DNA of 64,000 nucleotides from Bradyrhizobium nanningense (GTDB lineage: Bacteria; Pseudomonadota; Alphaproteobacteria; Rhizobiales; Xanthobacteraceae), in contig NZ_LBJC01000007.1 in NCBI RefSeq assembly GCF_004114535.1, positions 124,001-188,000 of the forward strand, given 5' to 3'. Numbering within the stretch: position 1 is the stretch's first letter; every line of letters begins with the position of its first letter. Made by a program: the position numbers and the translations under genes. The notes under the pieces were generated by a model. It had not been told where the DNA came from, searched no databases, and saw nothing but the letters and a program-made list of their open reading frames with translations. Shown piece by piece: positions 1 to 9,087 of the stretch.

Positions 1-227
1 GCTTTCTCTACAGCTACGTGATCAACCACCGGCCGGCCGCGCCAGGCTTCACGCCGCCTTACGCGATCGCCGTGGTTGAGCTGGCCGAAGGCCCGCGGAT
101 GATGAGCAACATCATCGACTGCCCGCAGACGCCGGAGGCGCTCGAGCTCGACATGAAGCTCGAGGTCGCCTTCCAGGCGCTCGACGACAAGATCACCCTC
201 CCCGTGTTTCGTCCGGCGAAGGGGTAA
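1..227 (+). CDS. Zn-ribbon/OB-fold (DUF35) acyl-CoA-binding protein, 3' part
   Basis: This is the C-terminal part of an open frame that enters from the left edge of the window, so its start is missing. The readable tail has alternating beta-type segments (YAIAVVELAEGPRMMSNI) and ends in FRPAKG, typical of the OB-fold half of DUF35 proteins. The zinc ribbon would lie upstream, outside the window. Family members form complexes with thiolase-fold enzymes and bind the CoA thioester. The stop codon is 4 bases before the ATG of the thiolase-fold gene, which fits that partnership and co-transcription. The family call rests on the tail and the neighbour. Confidence 0.75.
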   Translation, partial: FLYSYVINHRPAAPGFTPPYAIAVVELAEGPRMMSNIIDCPQTPEALELDMKLEVAFQALDDKITLPVFRPAKG

Positions 228-231
228 GGCC

Positions 232-1371
232 ATGCGCAGGAATCAGGTTGCCGTCGTGGGCGCGGCCGAGACCACCGAGCTCGGAATCATCCCCAACGCC
301 TCGCAGCTCCAGCTGCACGCGGACGCCGCACTCAATGCCATCGCCGATGCCGGGCTGAAGCTGTCCGACATCGACGGCTTTGCCACCGCGGTCGAAACGC
401 CGCAGCAGGTCTGCCACTATCTCGGCATCAAGCCGACCTGGGTGGATGGCACCTCGGTCGGCGGCTGCTCGTTCATGCTGCACGTCCGTCATGCCGCGGC
501 CGCGATCGAAGCCGGTCTCTGCAAGACCGTGCTGATCACGCATGCCGAGAGCGGCAAGTCGATGATCGGCAAGGCGCCGCGCTCGATCCCCGCCGATAGC
601 CTGCAAGGCCAATTCGAAGCGCCGTTCGGCGTCTACGGCCCGCCCAGCATGTTCCCGATCCCCGTGCTGCGCTTCATGAAGACCTACGGCATCACCCACG
701 AGCAGCTGGCTTCGGTGGCGGTGGTGCAGCGGGAATGGGCGGCGAAGAATCCGCGTGCGATGATGAAGGACCCGATCACCGTCGCCGACGTCCTCAACTC
801 GCGCATGATCGCCTATCCGTTCCGGCTGTTGCAGTGCTGCCTCGTCACCGACGGCGGTGGCGCGCTGATCCTGACCTCGGCCGACCGCGCCAAGGACTTT
901 CCGCGCAAGCCCGTCTACATCATGGGCACCGGCGAGAGCGTGGAGACGCCGATGGTCAGCCAGATGGAGACCTTCAACTCCTCGCGCGCGTTCAAGACCG
1001 CGGGGCCGCTGGCTTTCAAGGAAGCCGGCATCGCGCACAAGGACGTCGATCATCTCATGATCTACGACGCCTTTGCGCATCTGCCGCTGTTCGGCCTCGG
1101 CGATCTCGGTTTCATGCCGCATGAGGAGACCGGAAAGTTCATCGCGGACGGCAACACGCGGCCTGGGGCTAAGCTCCCGCTCAACACCAATGGCGGCGGC
1201 CTCTCCTACATGCATTCGGGCATGTACGGCATGTATGCGCTGCAGGAGAGCGTGCGCCAGATGCGCGGCATCGCGCCGGCGCAGGTGCCGAACGCGAAGA
1301 TTTCGGTGTGCCACGGCGTCGGCGGCATGTTCGCCGCGAGCGGCACGATCGTGTTTACGAACGAGAGGTAA
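232..1371 (+). CDS. Thiolase-fold (SCP-x/lipid-transfer type) protein
   Basis: This 379-residue cytoplasmic protein belongs to the SCP-x-like thiolase family. It opens with the usual first strand (NQVAVVGAAETT). A late Asn-Gly-Gly-Gly segment is followed by MHSGM, and near the C-terminus comes CHGVGGMFAASGT, corresponding to the two later thiolase motifs. The region where the nucleophilic Cys normally sits reads GTSVGGCSFM, with Cys79 about one residue off the usual spacing, so true thiolase activity is uncertain. A non-thiolytic or retro-aldol role, as in Ltp2-DUF35 complexes, is possible. The gene starts 4 bases after the DUF35 gene. It probably acts on a branched or cyclic acyl-CoA, but the substrate cannot be read from the sequence. 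Confidence 0.85.
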   Translation: MRRNQVAVVGAAETTELGIIPNASQLQLHADAALNAIADAGLKLSDIDGFATAVETPQQVCHYLGIKPTWVDGTSVGGCSFMLHVRHAAAAIEAGLCKTVLITHAESGKSMIGKAPRSIPADSLQGQFEAPFGVYGPPSMFPIPVLRFMKTYGITHEQLASVAVVQREWAAKNPRAMMKDPITVADVLNSRMIAYPFRLLQCCLVTDGGGALILTSADRAKDFPRKPVYIMGTGESVETPMVSQMETFNSSRAFKTAGPLAFKEAGIAHKDVDHLMIYDAFAHLPLFGLGDLGFMPHEETGKFIADGNTRPGAKLPLNTNGGGLSYMHSGMYGMYALQESVRQMRGIAPAQVPNAKISVCHGVGGMFAASGTIVFTNER

Positions 1372-1376
1372 TTTCT

Positions 1377-1480
1377 CGTCGTTCCGGGATGGTCCGAAGG
1401 ACCAGACCTCAGGTGCGCAATTGCGCACCGGGGAACCTCGAGATTCCGGGTTCGTGCTGCGCACGCCCCGGAATGACAGA
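1377..1480. repeat. Family A palindromic repeat
   Basis: The outer arms begin CGTTCCGGGATGGTCCG and end CCCCGGAATGAC. An inner perfect palindrome, GGTGCGCAATTGCGCACC, lies at 1412-1429. A second copy is at 13324-13403. It fills the gap between the thiolase-fold gene and the next SDR gene, whose ribosome-binding site (ACAGGAGG) follows directly. Confidence 0.8.
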
Positions 1481-1497
1481 GACAACAGGAGGCACCC

Positions 1498-2412
1498 ATG
1501 AGCAAATCACTGCAGGACAAGGTCATCATCGTCACCGGCGCAGGCCGCGGCATCGGGCGCGAGATCGCGCTCTTGTGTGCGGCGGAAGGCGCCAAGGTCG
1601 TCGTCAACGATCCCGGTGGGGCCGCCGACGGCGCCGGCGCGAACGCGGCTCCGGCTGAGGAGGTGGTCGAGGAGATCAAGAAGCGTGGCGGCACCGCGGT
1701 TGCGAACTTCGAGTCGGTGGCGGAAGCGATCCCCGCCAGCAAGATCGTGAAGACCGCGACCGATCATTTCGGCCGGCTCGACGGCGTCGTCAACAATGCC
1801 GGCATTTTGCGCGACATGATCTTCCACAAGATGAGCGTGGAGGCGTTCGAGGCCGTCATCAAGGTGCATCTGATGGGCTCGTTCTACGTCAGCCACGCCG
1901 CGGCGCGCATCTTCCGCGAGCAGGAGAGCGGCTCCTTCGTGCACTTCACCTCGACCTCCGGCCTGATCGGCAACTTTGGACAAGCCAACTACGCCGCCGC
2001 CAAGCTCGGCATCGTCGGGCTCTCCAAGTCCATTGCGCTCGACATGGGCCGCTTCAACGTCCGCTCCAACTGCGTCTCGCCGTTCGCCTGGACGCGCATG
2101 ATCGGCACCATCCCGACCGAGACCGAAGCCGAAAAGGCGCGGGTCGAGAAGATCAAGCAGATGGGCCCGGAGAAGATCGCGCCGCTCTGCGGCTATCTGA
2201 TCTCCGATGCCGCCAAGGACGTCACCGGACAGATTTTCGGCGTGCGCATGAACGAGATCTTCCTGTTCAGCCAGAACAGGCCGATCCGCTCGGTGCAGCG
2301 GAGCGAAGGCTGGACGCCGCAGTCGATCGCAGAACACGGCATGCCGGCGCTGAAGGGCTCGTTCTACAAGCTCGACCGCTCTGCCGACATCTTCACCTGG
2401 GATCCCGTCTAG
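1498..2412 (+). CDS. SDR oxidoreductase, MFE-2 (HSD17B4)-like 3-hydroxyacyl-CoA dehydrogenase
   Basis: This 304-residue short-chain dehydrogenase has the cofactor motif TGAGRGIG at residues 13-20, NNAG, and the active-site set STSG followed by YAAAK. It is about 50 residues longer than a minimal SDR, and sequence such as RDMIFHKM and ANYAAAKLG resembles the dehydrogenase domain of peroxisomal multifunctional enzyme type 2. The likely reaction is NAD-dependent oxidation of a 3-hydroxyacyl-CoA. It would then feed the thiolase-fold partner upstream. The start has a strong ribosome-binding site (ACAGGAGGCACCC). The specific substrate is not known. Confidence 0.85.
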   Translation: MSKSLQDKVIIVTGAGRGIGREIALLCAAEGAKVVVNDPGGAADGAGANAAPAEEVVEEIKKRGGTAVANFESVAEAIPASKIVKTATDHFGRLDGVVNNAGILRDMIFHKMSVEAFEAVIKVHLMGSFYVSHAAARIFREQESGSFVHFTSTSGLIGNFGQANYAAAKLGIVGLSKSIALDMGRFNVRSNCVSPFAWTRMIGTIPTETEAEKARVEKIKQMGPEKIAPLCGYLISDAAKDVTGQIFGVRMNEIFLFSQNRPIRSVQRSEGWTPQSIAEHGMPALKGSFYKLDRSADIFTWDPV

Positions 2413-2528
2413 ACGGATTTCCGGCATCCCTGCCCTGCGATCTCTGGCTATGTTGTCCAGAGATCGCCCCGCTTTACGCCTGATTGCGGGCGAATGGTGC
2501 CCTCCCAACACAATCTTGGGAGGAAACC

Positions 2529-3641
2529 ATGACAAGAATACTGACCGACTCCGACGACACGACTGCAGGCGGCGGCCTCGACCGCCGCACGTTGCTCCAA
2601 GGCGCAGCGACACTCGCCGCGTCGACACTGCTCGCCTCCAATGCCGACGCCCGCGACTTCGGCGCCAATGCCGAGCCGCAGCGCTATCCCGACCCCGACA
2701 TCGTCGTTATCGACCCCAAGCGCTTCAAGGCCAAGGTCGGCAACACCGCGATCAAGCGGCTCTACACCGGCTGCCTGTGGGCTGAAGGACCGGCTTGGAA
2801 CGCGCAGGGACAATATCTCGTCTGGAGCGACATCCCCGCCAACCGACAGCTGCGCTATCTCGACGATGACGGCCATATCTCCGAGCAGTTCCACAAGCCG
2901 TCGAACGAGGCCAACGGCAACTCGTTCGACACCGAGGGCCGCCAGATCAGCGCCGAGCGCACCCGCCTCGTCCGCTACGAGCACGACGGTTCGGTGACGG
3001 CGCTGGCCGAGCAGGCCAATGGCAAGCCGCTCAACGGGCCGAACGACATGGTCGCGCATCCCAACGACAAGTCGATCTGGTTCACCGATCCCGGCTATGG
3101 CGCGATCAGCATCTATGAAGGCAAGCTCGCCAATACCGGCTCGCTGCAGCCCCACCAGAAGGAGGCCGTCTATCGTCTCGACACGCAATCGGGACAGCTC
3201 GCCAAGGTCGCCGACGAGCCGTTCAAGCCGAACGGCATCGCCTTCTCCCACGACTACAAGAAGCTTTATGTCTGCGACACCGGCATCACGCATTATCCTG
3301 AAGCCAAGAACGTGGTGTGGTCCTACGACATCGACGGGGCCAAGCTGTCGAATCCGAAGAAGCTGATCGACATGACGCTCGACGGCAAGTCGGGCTTCCC
3401 GGATGGCCTCCGCGTCGACACCGAGGGCAACATCTGGGTCGGCGCTGGCTGGGTCGGTCCCGGCTATGACGGCGTGCAGGTATTCGCACCTAACGACGGC
3501 GCGCGCATCGGCCAGATCCTGTTGCCCGAGACATGCGCCAACGTCTGCTTCGGCGGCAAGAAGCGCAACCGCCTGTTCATGACCGCGAGCCAGTCGCTCT
3601 ATGCGGTCTATGTCGAGACGCAGGGCGCGCATTTCTGTTGA
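2529..3641 (+). CDS. Tat-exported SMP-30/gluconolactonase-family (LRE) protein
   Basis: This protein of about 370 residues is a predicted periplasmic six-bladed beta-propeller hydrolase. The ATG at 2529 was chosen because GGGAGG precedes it; an in-frame ATG 45 bases upstream lacks a good site. The N-terminus carries a twin-arginine signal (DRRTLLQGAATLAAS), followed by an Ala-rich stretch ending in a likely cleavage site near NADA. The metal ligands of the family are visible: Glu in WAEGP, Asn in LNGPND and Asp in FPDGLRVD. Family members hydrolyse sugar or other lactones with a divalent metal. No lactone pathway is adjacent, so the substrate is open. Confidence 0.88.
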   Translation: MTRILTDSDDTTAGGGLDRRTLLQGAATLAASTLLASNADARDFGANAEPQRYPDPDIVVIDPKRFKAKVGNTAIKRLYTGCLWAEGPAWNAQGQYLVWSDIPANRQLRYLDDDGHISEQFHKPSNEANGNSFDTEGRQISAERTRLVRYEHDGSVTALAEQANGKPLNGPNDMVAHPNDKSIWFTDPGYGAISIYEGKLANTGSLQPHQKEAVYRLDTQSGQLAKVADEPFKPNGIAFSHDYKKLYVCDTGITHYPEAKNVVWSYDIDGAKLSNPKKLIDMTLDGKSGFPDGLRVDTEGNIWVGAGWVGPGYDGVQVFAPNDGARIGQILLPETCANVCFGGKKRNRLFMTASQSLYAVYVETQGAHFC

Positions 3642-3662
3642 GGCGCCCATTGCATCACCACG

Positions 3663-3747
3663 CGTCATGGCCGGGCTTGTCCCGGCCATCCGCGCCTTCG
3701 CGTGGCATGAAGAACGTGGATGCCCGGGACAAGCCCGGGCATGACGG
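3663..3747. repeat. Family C palindromic repeat between convergent genes
   Basis: The arms CGTCATGGCCGGGCTTGTCC and GGGACAAGCCCGGGCATGACG can pair over about 20 bases, with internal hairpins. The element sits between the convergent lactonase and ppc genes and could end transcription on both strands. Confidence 0.75.
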
Positions 3748-3772
3748 CGGAGTGTATGGCCACAGCGACGCC

Positions 3773-6571
3773 CTACCCCGTATTCCGCAAGCCCGCCGAG
3801 ATGCCGTTGATGGTGAGCTGAATCCCGCGCAGCACCTGCTCGTCCGGGTTCTGGGCGCGGTGCTCCTTCAAGAGCTCGACCTGCACGTGATTGAGCGGAT
3901 CGAGATAGGGGAAGCGATGGCGCACGGAGCGCTCCAGCAGCGGATTGCTCTGAAGCAACCGGTCCTGGCCCATGATGTCGAGCAACGTCTCGATGCAGGA
4001 ATGCCATTCGCGGCGGATGCGGCCGAAGATCTTTTCGCGCAAGGCTTCGTCCGGCACCAGCTCGGCATAGCGCGAGGCGATCGCGATCGAGCTCTTCGCG
4101 AGCACCATGTCCATGTTCGACAGCAGCATGCGGAAGAACGGCCATTCCCTGTAGAGCTCTTTCAGGAACGGCATGCCTTTGTCGGGGTGCTCCGCGATCC
4201 ATTGCTCGACCGCGCTGCCAAAACCGTACCAGCCCGGCAGCATCAGCCGGCACTGCGCCCAGGAGAACACCCAGGGGATGGCGCGCAGATCCTCGATCGC
4301 GCGGGTTTTCTTGCGGGAGGCCGGACGGCTGCCGATGTTCAGCGTCGCGATCTCGTTGATGACGGTCGAGGACCAGAAGTATTCGACGAACCCTTCGGTC
4401 TCGTAGACGAGGCCGCGATAGGCTTTGAAGGCGAGGTTCGACAATTCGTCCATCGCGGTCAAGTATTCTCGGCGCGGCGCGCTCTGGCGCGGATGCAGCA
4501 GGCTTGCCTCCAGCGTAGCGGCGGCGAGGATCTCCAGATTGTTGCGGCCGACCTCGGCGTTGGAATATTTCGACGAGATGATCTCGCCCTGCTCGGTGAT
4601 GCGGATCTGGCCGTTCACTGCGCCGCCGGGCTGCGCGATGATCGCGTCATAGCTCGGCCCGCCGCCGCGGCCGACCGAGCCGCCGCGGCCGTGGAACAGG
4701 CGCAGCCGCACGTGATGGCGCTCGAACACCTCGACGAGATTGATCTCGGCCTTGTAGAGCTCCCAGCCCGAGGTGACGAAGCCGCCGTCCTTGTTCGAGT
4801 CGGAATAGCCGAGCATGACCTCCTGCACGCTGCCGCGGCTGTCGACAAGACGCCGGTAATCGTGCAGCGACAGCATGCGGTCCATGATGCCGGATGAGGC
4901 CTGCAGATCCTCGATGGTCTCGAACAGCGGCACGATGTTGATGGCGCTGCGCCCGGAGGGATGGACGAGGCCGACCTCCTTCAAGAGCACCGCGACCTCG
5001 AGCATGTCGGACATGCCCTTGCACATCGAGATGATGCATTGGGGAATGGCGTCCGAGCCGAACTTCGCATGCGCTTCCGCGGCGGCATGAAAGACGTTGA
5101 GCTCGCCCATGGTCTCGTCGCTGTATTTGACGAAGGGCGACACCAGCGCGCGCGTCGAGCGCAGCTCGTTCGTCAGCAGCGAGATGCGGGCCTCCTCGCC
5201 GAGCGCGAGATAGGACATGCCGGGGTTGGCGGCATCCATCAGCTCGGCGATGGTGCGTTCGTGCACCGCGGAGTTCTGGCGGATGTCGAGCCGGGCGAGG
5301 TGAAAGCCGAAACAGTCCACCGCGCGCCGGAGCAGCCGCAGCCGGCCGCGGGCGATGACTTGGGCGTTGTTGGAGATCAGCGAGCGGTGCAGCACGTCGA
5401 GATCGGCCTGCAGCTCCTTCACGCTCGCATAAGGCGCACCCTTGCCGACCGGCCGGCGCGTGATCTCGACCTCGAGCTTTTCTGCCGTCGCGGTCAGGCG
5501 CGCATAGATGCCGGAGACGGCCAGACGATAGGGCTCGCCGCTCCGGTGCGGCGAGGTGTCCGGCGAGCGTTCCGCCAGGTTGCGCAGCTCCTCGGAGACG
5601 TCGGCGAGATGCGCCGCGATCGACAATTCCGAGCCGAGCACGTGCAGCTCTTCCAGATAGAACTGCATCACCCGGCTCGACTGCAGCCGCAGCGTGCCGC
5701 GCATCACGTCGGCGGTGACGAAGGGATTGCCGTCGCGGTCGCCCCCGATCCAGCTGCCCATGCGCAGGAATGAAGCGAGGTCGCCGGCCGCCTGCTCGCC
5801 GCCCTCCTCCAGCCGGTCTTCCAGCGCGTTGACGAGGCGCGGCACCTCGCGCAGGAAGGTGTAATCGTAGAACGACAGGCCGTTGGCGACCTCGTCGAGC
5901 ACGGTGAGCTTGGTCCGGCGCAAGAGATTGGTCTGCCACAGCGTCAGCACCTCGCGGCGAAGCTGCTCGTCGCTGGCATCAGCCTCCTCCGCGGTGAGCG
6001 CGACGCGCTCGCGGCGGTCGAGCAGGTGCGCGACCTCCATTTCGCGGTCCATGGTGCTCTTGCGGCGCACCTCGGTCGGATGCGCGGTCAGGACCGGGCT
6101 CACCAGCGCCGTCCTGAAGAAGCTGCGCAGCGCGTCGGGGCCGATACCCGCTGCCTTGGCGTGGGCGAGCGTTTCCGCCAGCACGCCCGAGCCGCCGGTC
6201 TTTCCCGCGCTGCGGGCGCGCATCTGGCGAATGTTGTTCTGATCCTCGGCGATGTTGGCGAGATGAGAGAAATAGCTGAAGGCGCGGACGATCCGCACCG
6301 TCTCGGAGGTCGACATGCTGTCGAGGATCTGCTCGAGCTCGCGGCGGGCGAGCCGGTCCTCGTCGCGGTGGAACCGGATCGAGGTCTGCCGGATGCGCTC
6401 GACCAGGTCGAACACGTCGGCGCCCTCCTGATCGCGCACGGTGTCGCCGAGAATACGCCCGAGCAGGCGGATGTCGTCCCGCAGCCGCGCCTCCGCTTCC
6501 GTGGCCTGGACGTCCTCAGGGCGGTTGGCGCGTTGCTCAGCGCTGTCGGATGGTACGGTCTGGAGGGACAT
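3773..6571 (-). CDS. ppc: Phosphoenolpyruvate carboxylase
   Basis: The enzyme carboxylates phosphoenolpyruvate to oxaloacetate and refills the TCA cycle. The chosen ATG (6571) gives 932 residues, typical of bacterial PEPC; the frame stays open upstream but without family similarity. Visible signatures are [12 protein letters not shown] (catalytic His164), [49 protein letters not shown] and the C-terminal RNTG. No regulatory phosphorylation motif of the plant type is seen. It is a single gene in reverse orientation to the acyl-CoA genes and has no evident operon partner. All expected catalytic motifs are intact. Confidence 0.98.
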   Translation of the reverse strand: MSLQTVPSDSAEQRANRPEDVQATEAEARLRDDIRLLGRILGDTVRDQEGADVFDLVERIRQTSIRFHRDEDRLARRELEQILDSMSTSETVRIVRAFSYFSHLANIAEDQNNIRQMRARSAGKTGGSGVLAETLAHAKAAGIGPDALRSFFRTALVSPVLTAHPTEVRRKSTMDREMEVAHLLDRRERVALTAEEADASDEQLRREVLTLWQTNLLRRTKLTVLDEVANGLSFYDYTFLREVPRLVNALEDRLEEGGEQAAGDLASFLRMGSWIGGDRDGNPFVTADVMRGTLRLQSSRVMQFYLEELHVLGSELSIAAHLADVSEELRNLAERSPDTSPHRSGEPYRLAVSGIYARLTATAEKLEVEITRRPVGKGAPYASVKELQADLDVLHRSLISNNAQVIARGRLRLLRRAVDCFGFHLARLDIRQNSAVHERTIAELMDAANPGMSYLALGEEARISLLTNELRSTRALVSPFVKYSDETMGELNVFHAAAEAHAKFGSDAIPQCIISMCKGMSDMLEVAVLLKEVGLVHPSGRSAINIVPLFETIEDLQASSGIMDRMLSLHDYRRLVDSRGSVQEVMLGYSDSNKDGGFVTSGWELYKAEINLVEVFERHHVRLRLFHGRGGSVGRGGGPSYDAIIAQPGGAVNGQIRITEQGEIISSKYSNAEVGRNNLEILAAATLEASLLHPRQSAPRREYLTAMDELSNLAFKAYRGLVYETEGFVEYFWSSTVINEIATLNIGSRPASRKKTRAIEDLRAIPWVFSWAQCRLMLPGWYGFGSAVEQWIAEHPDKGMPFLKELYREWPFFRMLLSNMDMVLAKSSIAIASRYAELVPDEALREKIFGRIRREWHSCIETLLDIMGQDRLLQSNPLLERSVRHRFPYLDPLNHVQVELLKEHRAQNPDEQVLRGIQLTINGISAGLRNTG

Positions 6572-6680
6572 GGCTCGCTCCTTGGTTCGAGCTCGCTTGG
6601 ATGCCCGGCAACCGAGTGTGCGATATTTTTCTGCCGCAGCGCAAGATGAAGTTGGGAGCGGTGCACACGGCGGCCGCTTG

Positions 6681-6813
6681 TGTCCCGGACGCGCTGCAAC
6701 GCCCTTAAGCGTTGCGGCGCAGAGCCGGGACCCAGAAAGCCACATACCACGTCGCCGCAACATGGGCCCCAGCTCTGCAGCGCATCGCTGAAAGGTGCGC
6801 TGCGTCCGGGGCA
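6681..6813. repeat. Family D palindromic repeat in the 381-base gap upstream of ppc
   Basis: The gap 6572-6952 has no credible gene. It holds a repeat with arms starting TGTCCCGGACGCGCTGCAAC and ending GTGCGCTGCGTCCGGGGCA, with two internal hairpins (for example CAACGCCCTTAAGCGTTGCG). From about 6905 to 6945 there is a second GC-rich piece (GGGCGCGGGGAAGGCCGGGC) that looks like the remnant of another dispersed element. The ppc promoter should lie near 6572-6680, but no clear -35/-10 pair was recognised. Confidence 0.7.
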
Positions 6814-6952
6814 GGAAAAATTCTCTTCCATCCGTATAGACATGTCTTCGCCTTCTCGCGGCGTCTTCCGCCCGAGTTTTGCTGTCCGTTTCGCCCCTCT
6901 CTCGAACCAAAGGGCGCGGGGAAGGCCGGGCGCCGGCTGGATACGAAGAGAC

Positions 6953-7477
6953 TTAGGTGCGAGCCGGTGCGGGAGTCGCTGAGTGGTCTTCCGCTGGTCC
7001 GACCTTAAACAGAAGCAGAAAGATCAGAACGTGACTGACAAGTAGCAACGGGACGTAAAGCGCGGGGACGTAGATCCCTGCGCCCATCAGACCGGGATCT
7101 TTGAGCTGTGTTGCTCCCATATAGTATGCGTTCAGAAGATCGAGCGTGCCCCAGATATTGAAGACCCAGACGGCTGGAATGGCGATTGACCATCCCCGGG
7201 AAAGTGCCGCCATCGAGAAAAGGGCCAAAGCCGCGGCAATGAGATCGCCCCATCCGACCTGACTGGCGAAGTCCGGGTTCAATTCCGGCGACACAAATCC
7301 AGTCACCAGGAAATTCATTCCAAAGAATCTGAACGCATGAAAAGCCGCGAGCGATCGCAAAGCCTCGACTCGCGGCAAGCTACGCAGCCACGGCCAGACA
7401 TAGATGTAACCGACCGCTGAACTTGTCAGGAAGGCGCCGACGACGCTCAGGACAAATGGCAGATTGATGGCGGGCAT
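6953..7477 (-). CDS. Small multi-pass membrane protein, function unknown
   Basis: This protein of about 174 residues has four or five hydrophobic segments, around residues 5-25, 40-60, 68-105 and 135-160. They are separated by short polar loops (SPELNPDF, GATQLKDPG), and the tail is a polar APART-type end. The ATG at 7477 is preceded by GAGGAGGCAGAGA, a strong ribosome-binding site. It lies 14 bases after the small exported-protein gene, so the two probably form an operon divergent from the LysR gene. I do not recognise a named family; it could be a small-molecule permease-like or stress-related membrane protein. Confidence 0.7.
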   Translation of the reverse strand: MPAINLPFVLSVVGAFLTSSAVGYIYVWPWLRSLPRVEALRSLAAFHAFRFFGMNFLVTGFVSPELNPDFASQVGWGDLIAAALALFSMAALSRGWSIAIPAVWVFNIWGTLDLLNAYYMGATQLKDPGLMGAGIYVPALYVPLLLVSHVLIFLLLFKVGPAEDHSATPAPART

Positions 7478-7491
7478 TCTCTGCCTCCTCG

Positions 7492-7905
7492 CTATTGCGG
7501 GCGTTCCGGACCGGCCAGAAGCAACCGAAGGGGCAGCAACGGACCGACTGCGATGTACTCGTGATCGACGAGGCCTTGCCGGGCCAGCGGCAGATCGTCC
7601 ATGATCGCGTGCGCTTCCGCGACATCTCTGGTGTCGAGCAGGAAGACGGCACCGCGGCCATCGGCACGCGAGAACCATTCACGGATTTTCCCACCGACGT
7701 AGAGCTGCACGGTCTGTCGGACTTCAGCCGGCATCACCGCCATAACCTGTTCGCGTGTGACGTTGCCCTTGGCCGTCAGGATAACCATCACTCCAGTTGT
7801 TACGGGCGATACGTTTTGTGTTTGGGCAATGGATGCTTCAGTCATGGCAAGGGCTCCTATGAGAATGAAGGTGATGGTGAGGGCGGCGTTCCGGACTGGC
7901 GTCAT
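7492..7905 (-). CDS. Exported small protein with a muconolactone-isomerase/YciI-like fold
   Basis: This protein of about 137 residues starts at ATG 7905, with GGAG about 10 bases upstream; a TTG at 7914 is the alternative. Residues 1-28 form a signal peptide (positive start, hydrophobic core, cleavage near SIAQ). The mature part, about 105 residues, resembles small ferredoxin-like-fold proteins of the muconolactone isomerase or YciI type (REWFSRADGRGAVFLLDT, ending VGPLLPLRLLL). Those relatives are usually cytoplasmic, so an exported version is unusual. It is the first gene of a two-gene operon divergent from a LysR regulator, which probably controls it. Confidence 0.7.
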   Translation of the reverse strand: MTPVRNAALTITFILIGALAMTEASIAQTQNVSPVTTGVMVILTAKGNVTREQVMAVMPAEVRQTVQLYVGGKIREWFSRADGRGAVFLLDTRDVAEAHAIMDDLPLARQGLVDHEYIAVGPLLPLRLLLAGPERPQ

Positions 7906-7997
7906 CGTTCTCAAGCTCCGACTCTGGCGTCAGGCATCGAAGTCACCCGCCAGTGCATCTCGTTCTGCAACTGAACTTAAGAAAGCTTTGCTCGCTG

Positions 7998-8016
7998 CAC
8001 TATCCGCTATAAAGTG
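7998..8016. promoter_or_regulatory. LysR-type T-N11-A operator
   Basis: CACT-ATCCGCTATAA-AGTG is a dyad with exactly 11 bases between the inner T and A, the classical LysR-box form. It lies just upstream of the LysR start at 8025 and in the space shared with the divergent operon at 7905, so it could serve autoregulation and operon control. Confidence 0.55.
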
Positions 8017-8024
8017 GACAAGCC

Positions 8025-8939
8025 ATGAAGCAGAACTTCACAATGAAGCAGGGCGCGATCGATGGTGTGGAGGCATTCCTCAGCGTTGCCCGGCACCGCA
8101 GCTTTCGAAAGGCGGCCGCTGAGCTGGGCATCACCCCATCGGCGATGAGCCAGGCGGTGCGCGCGCTCGAGGCGCGCATGGGCGTTGTCCTTTTCGTTCG
8201 CACAACGCGCAGTGTCGGCCTCACGCAAGCCGGCGAGCAATTCCTGTCCCGCGCCAGACCAGCTTTTGAAGAGCTCGTCGCGGCCGGGGCTGCCGTGCGT
8301 GAACTCGGGCAACGTCCCGTCGGGCTTTTGCGGCTCGCCGTTCCCAGAGCGGTCGTTCCGCTGATCCTGCAGCCGGTCATCCTCTCATTCTGCAAGGCTT
8401 ATCCCGGGATCGAAGTGGAGATCGCCGCAAGCGAGGAGCGAGTTGATCTCGCCGCCGGAGGATTTGACGCCGGCATCCGGATGGGTCAGTTCATCGATGC
8501 CGACATGATTGTGGTCAGGCTCTCTCAGCCCTTTCCGTTCGTCGTTGTCGGGAGCCCCGACTATCTGCGCACGCGGACACGACCGAAGCTTGTCGATGAC
8601 TTACGGGGCCATGCCTGCCTGCGTCTGCGCCGGCCGAACGGATCAGTCGTGCCGTGGTCGTTTCTCGATGGCAACAGGACTATTGAGGCAGTCGTCTCGG
8701 GTCCGCTCGTCGCACACGATTATCCGACACTGATCGAAGCGGCAGTGGAGGGTTTGGGACTCGCGCAGGTGCCAGGCCCACCTGTTAAGGCTCATATCTC
8801 GGAGGGTCGATTGCAGGCGGTGTTGACACGCTTTGCCACGACAACGCCGGGCCTTTTTCTCTATTATCCGAGCAAGCGCCAGATCTTGCCGAAACTGCGC
8901 GCTTTCATCGACCATCACGCCAAGTCTCGGCGCCGTTGA
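8025..8939 (+). CDS. LysR-family transcriptional regulator
   Basis: This 304-residue regulator has an N-terminal winged helix-turn-helix at residues 10-70 (EAFLSVARHRSFRKAAAELG, ITPSAMSQAVRALEARMG) and a periplasmic-binding-protein-like effector domain from about residue 95. The sequence in the C-terminal half (GFDAGIRMG, PFPFVVVGSPDYL) matches the AaeR/DsdC-like branch. It is divergent from the exported-protein and membrane-protein pair and has its own T-N11-A box. A second ATG 18 bases downstream is an alternative start. Its effector is unknown. Confidence 0.9.
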   Translation: MKQNFTMKQGAIDGVEAFLSVARHRSFRKAAAELGITPSAMSQAVRALEARMGVVLFVRTTRSVGLTQAGEQFLSRARPAFEELVAAGAAVRELGQRPVGLLRLAVPRAVVPLILQPVILSFCKAYPGIEVEIAASEERVDLAAGGFDAGIRMGQFIDADMIVVRLSQPFPFVVVGSPDYLRTRTRPKLVDDLRGHACLRLRRPNGSVVPWSFLDGNRTIEAVVSGPLVAHDYPTLIEAAVEGLGLAQVPGPPVKAHISEGRLQAVLTRFATTTPGLFLYYPSKRQILPKLRAFIDHHAKSRRR

Positions 8940-8952
8940 TGCCTGCAGTCAT

Positions 8953-9087
8953 TCGGCCGCCCTGTTCGCACAGCTCAATGTCGAGAACAGCTTCGACAAG
9001 AGCTATTGGGCGACAGCCGACGGCAACAACAACATTTCGCCAGACCAGGGCCGAACGGTCCGCGTCAGTGCACGAGCGCGGTTTTAA
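8953..9087 (+). pseudogene. C-terminal remnant of a TonB-dependent receptor
   Basis: The frame encodes about 44 residues that read as the last two beta-strands of a siderophore-type TonB-dependent receptor: LFAQLNVENSFDKSYWATA, then GNNNISPDQGRTVRVSARA and a terminal RF. The final Phe is the classical outer-membrane targeting signal. The N-terminal plug, TonB box and most of the barrel are missing, and the frame abuts the end of the LysR gene. It is therefore a decayed or deletion-truncated gene. It has no credible start codon or ribosome-binding site. Confidence 0.75.

Noticed and set aside
193..1485. Long open frame on the minus strand opposite the thiolase-fold gene
   Set aside because: It is Arg/His/Asp-rich with no family features and is the antisense shadow of a real GC-rich gene.
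2448..4253. 601-residue open frame on the minus strand
   Set aside because: It runs through a lactonase gene, a repeat and part of ppc in antisense, so it is not a gene.
3533..4897. 454-residue plus-strand open frame opposite ppc
   Set aside because: It begins inside the lactonase gene and continues antisense to ppc with low-complexity composition.
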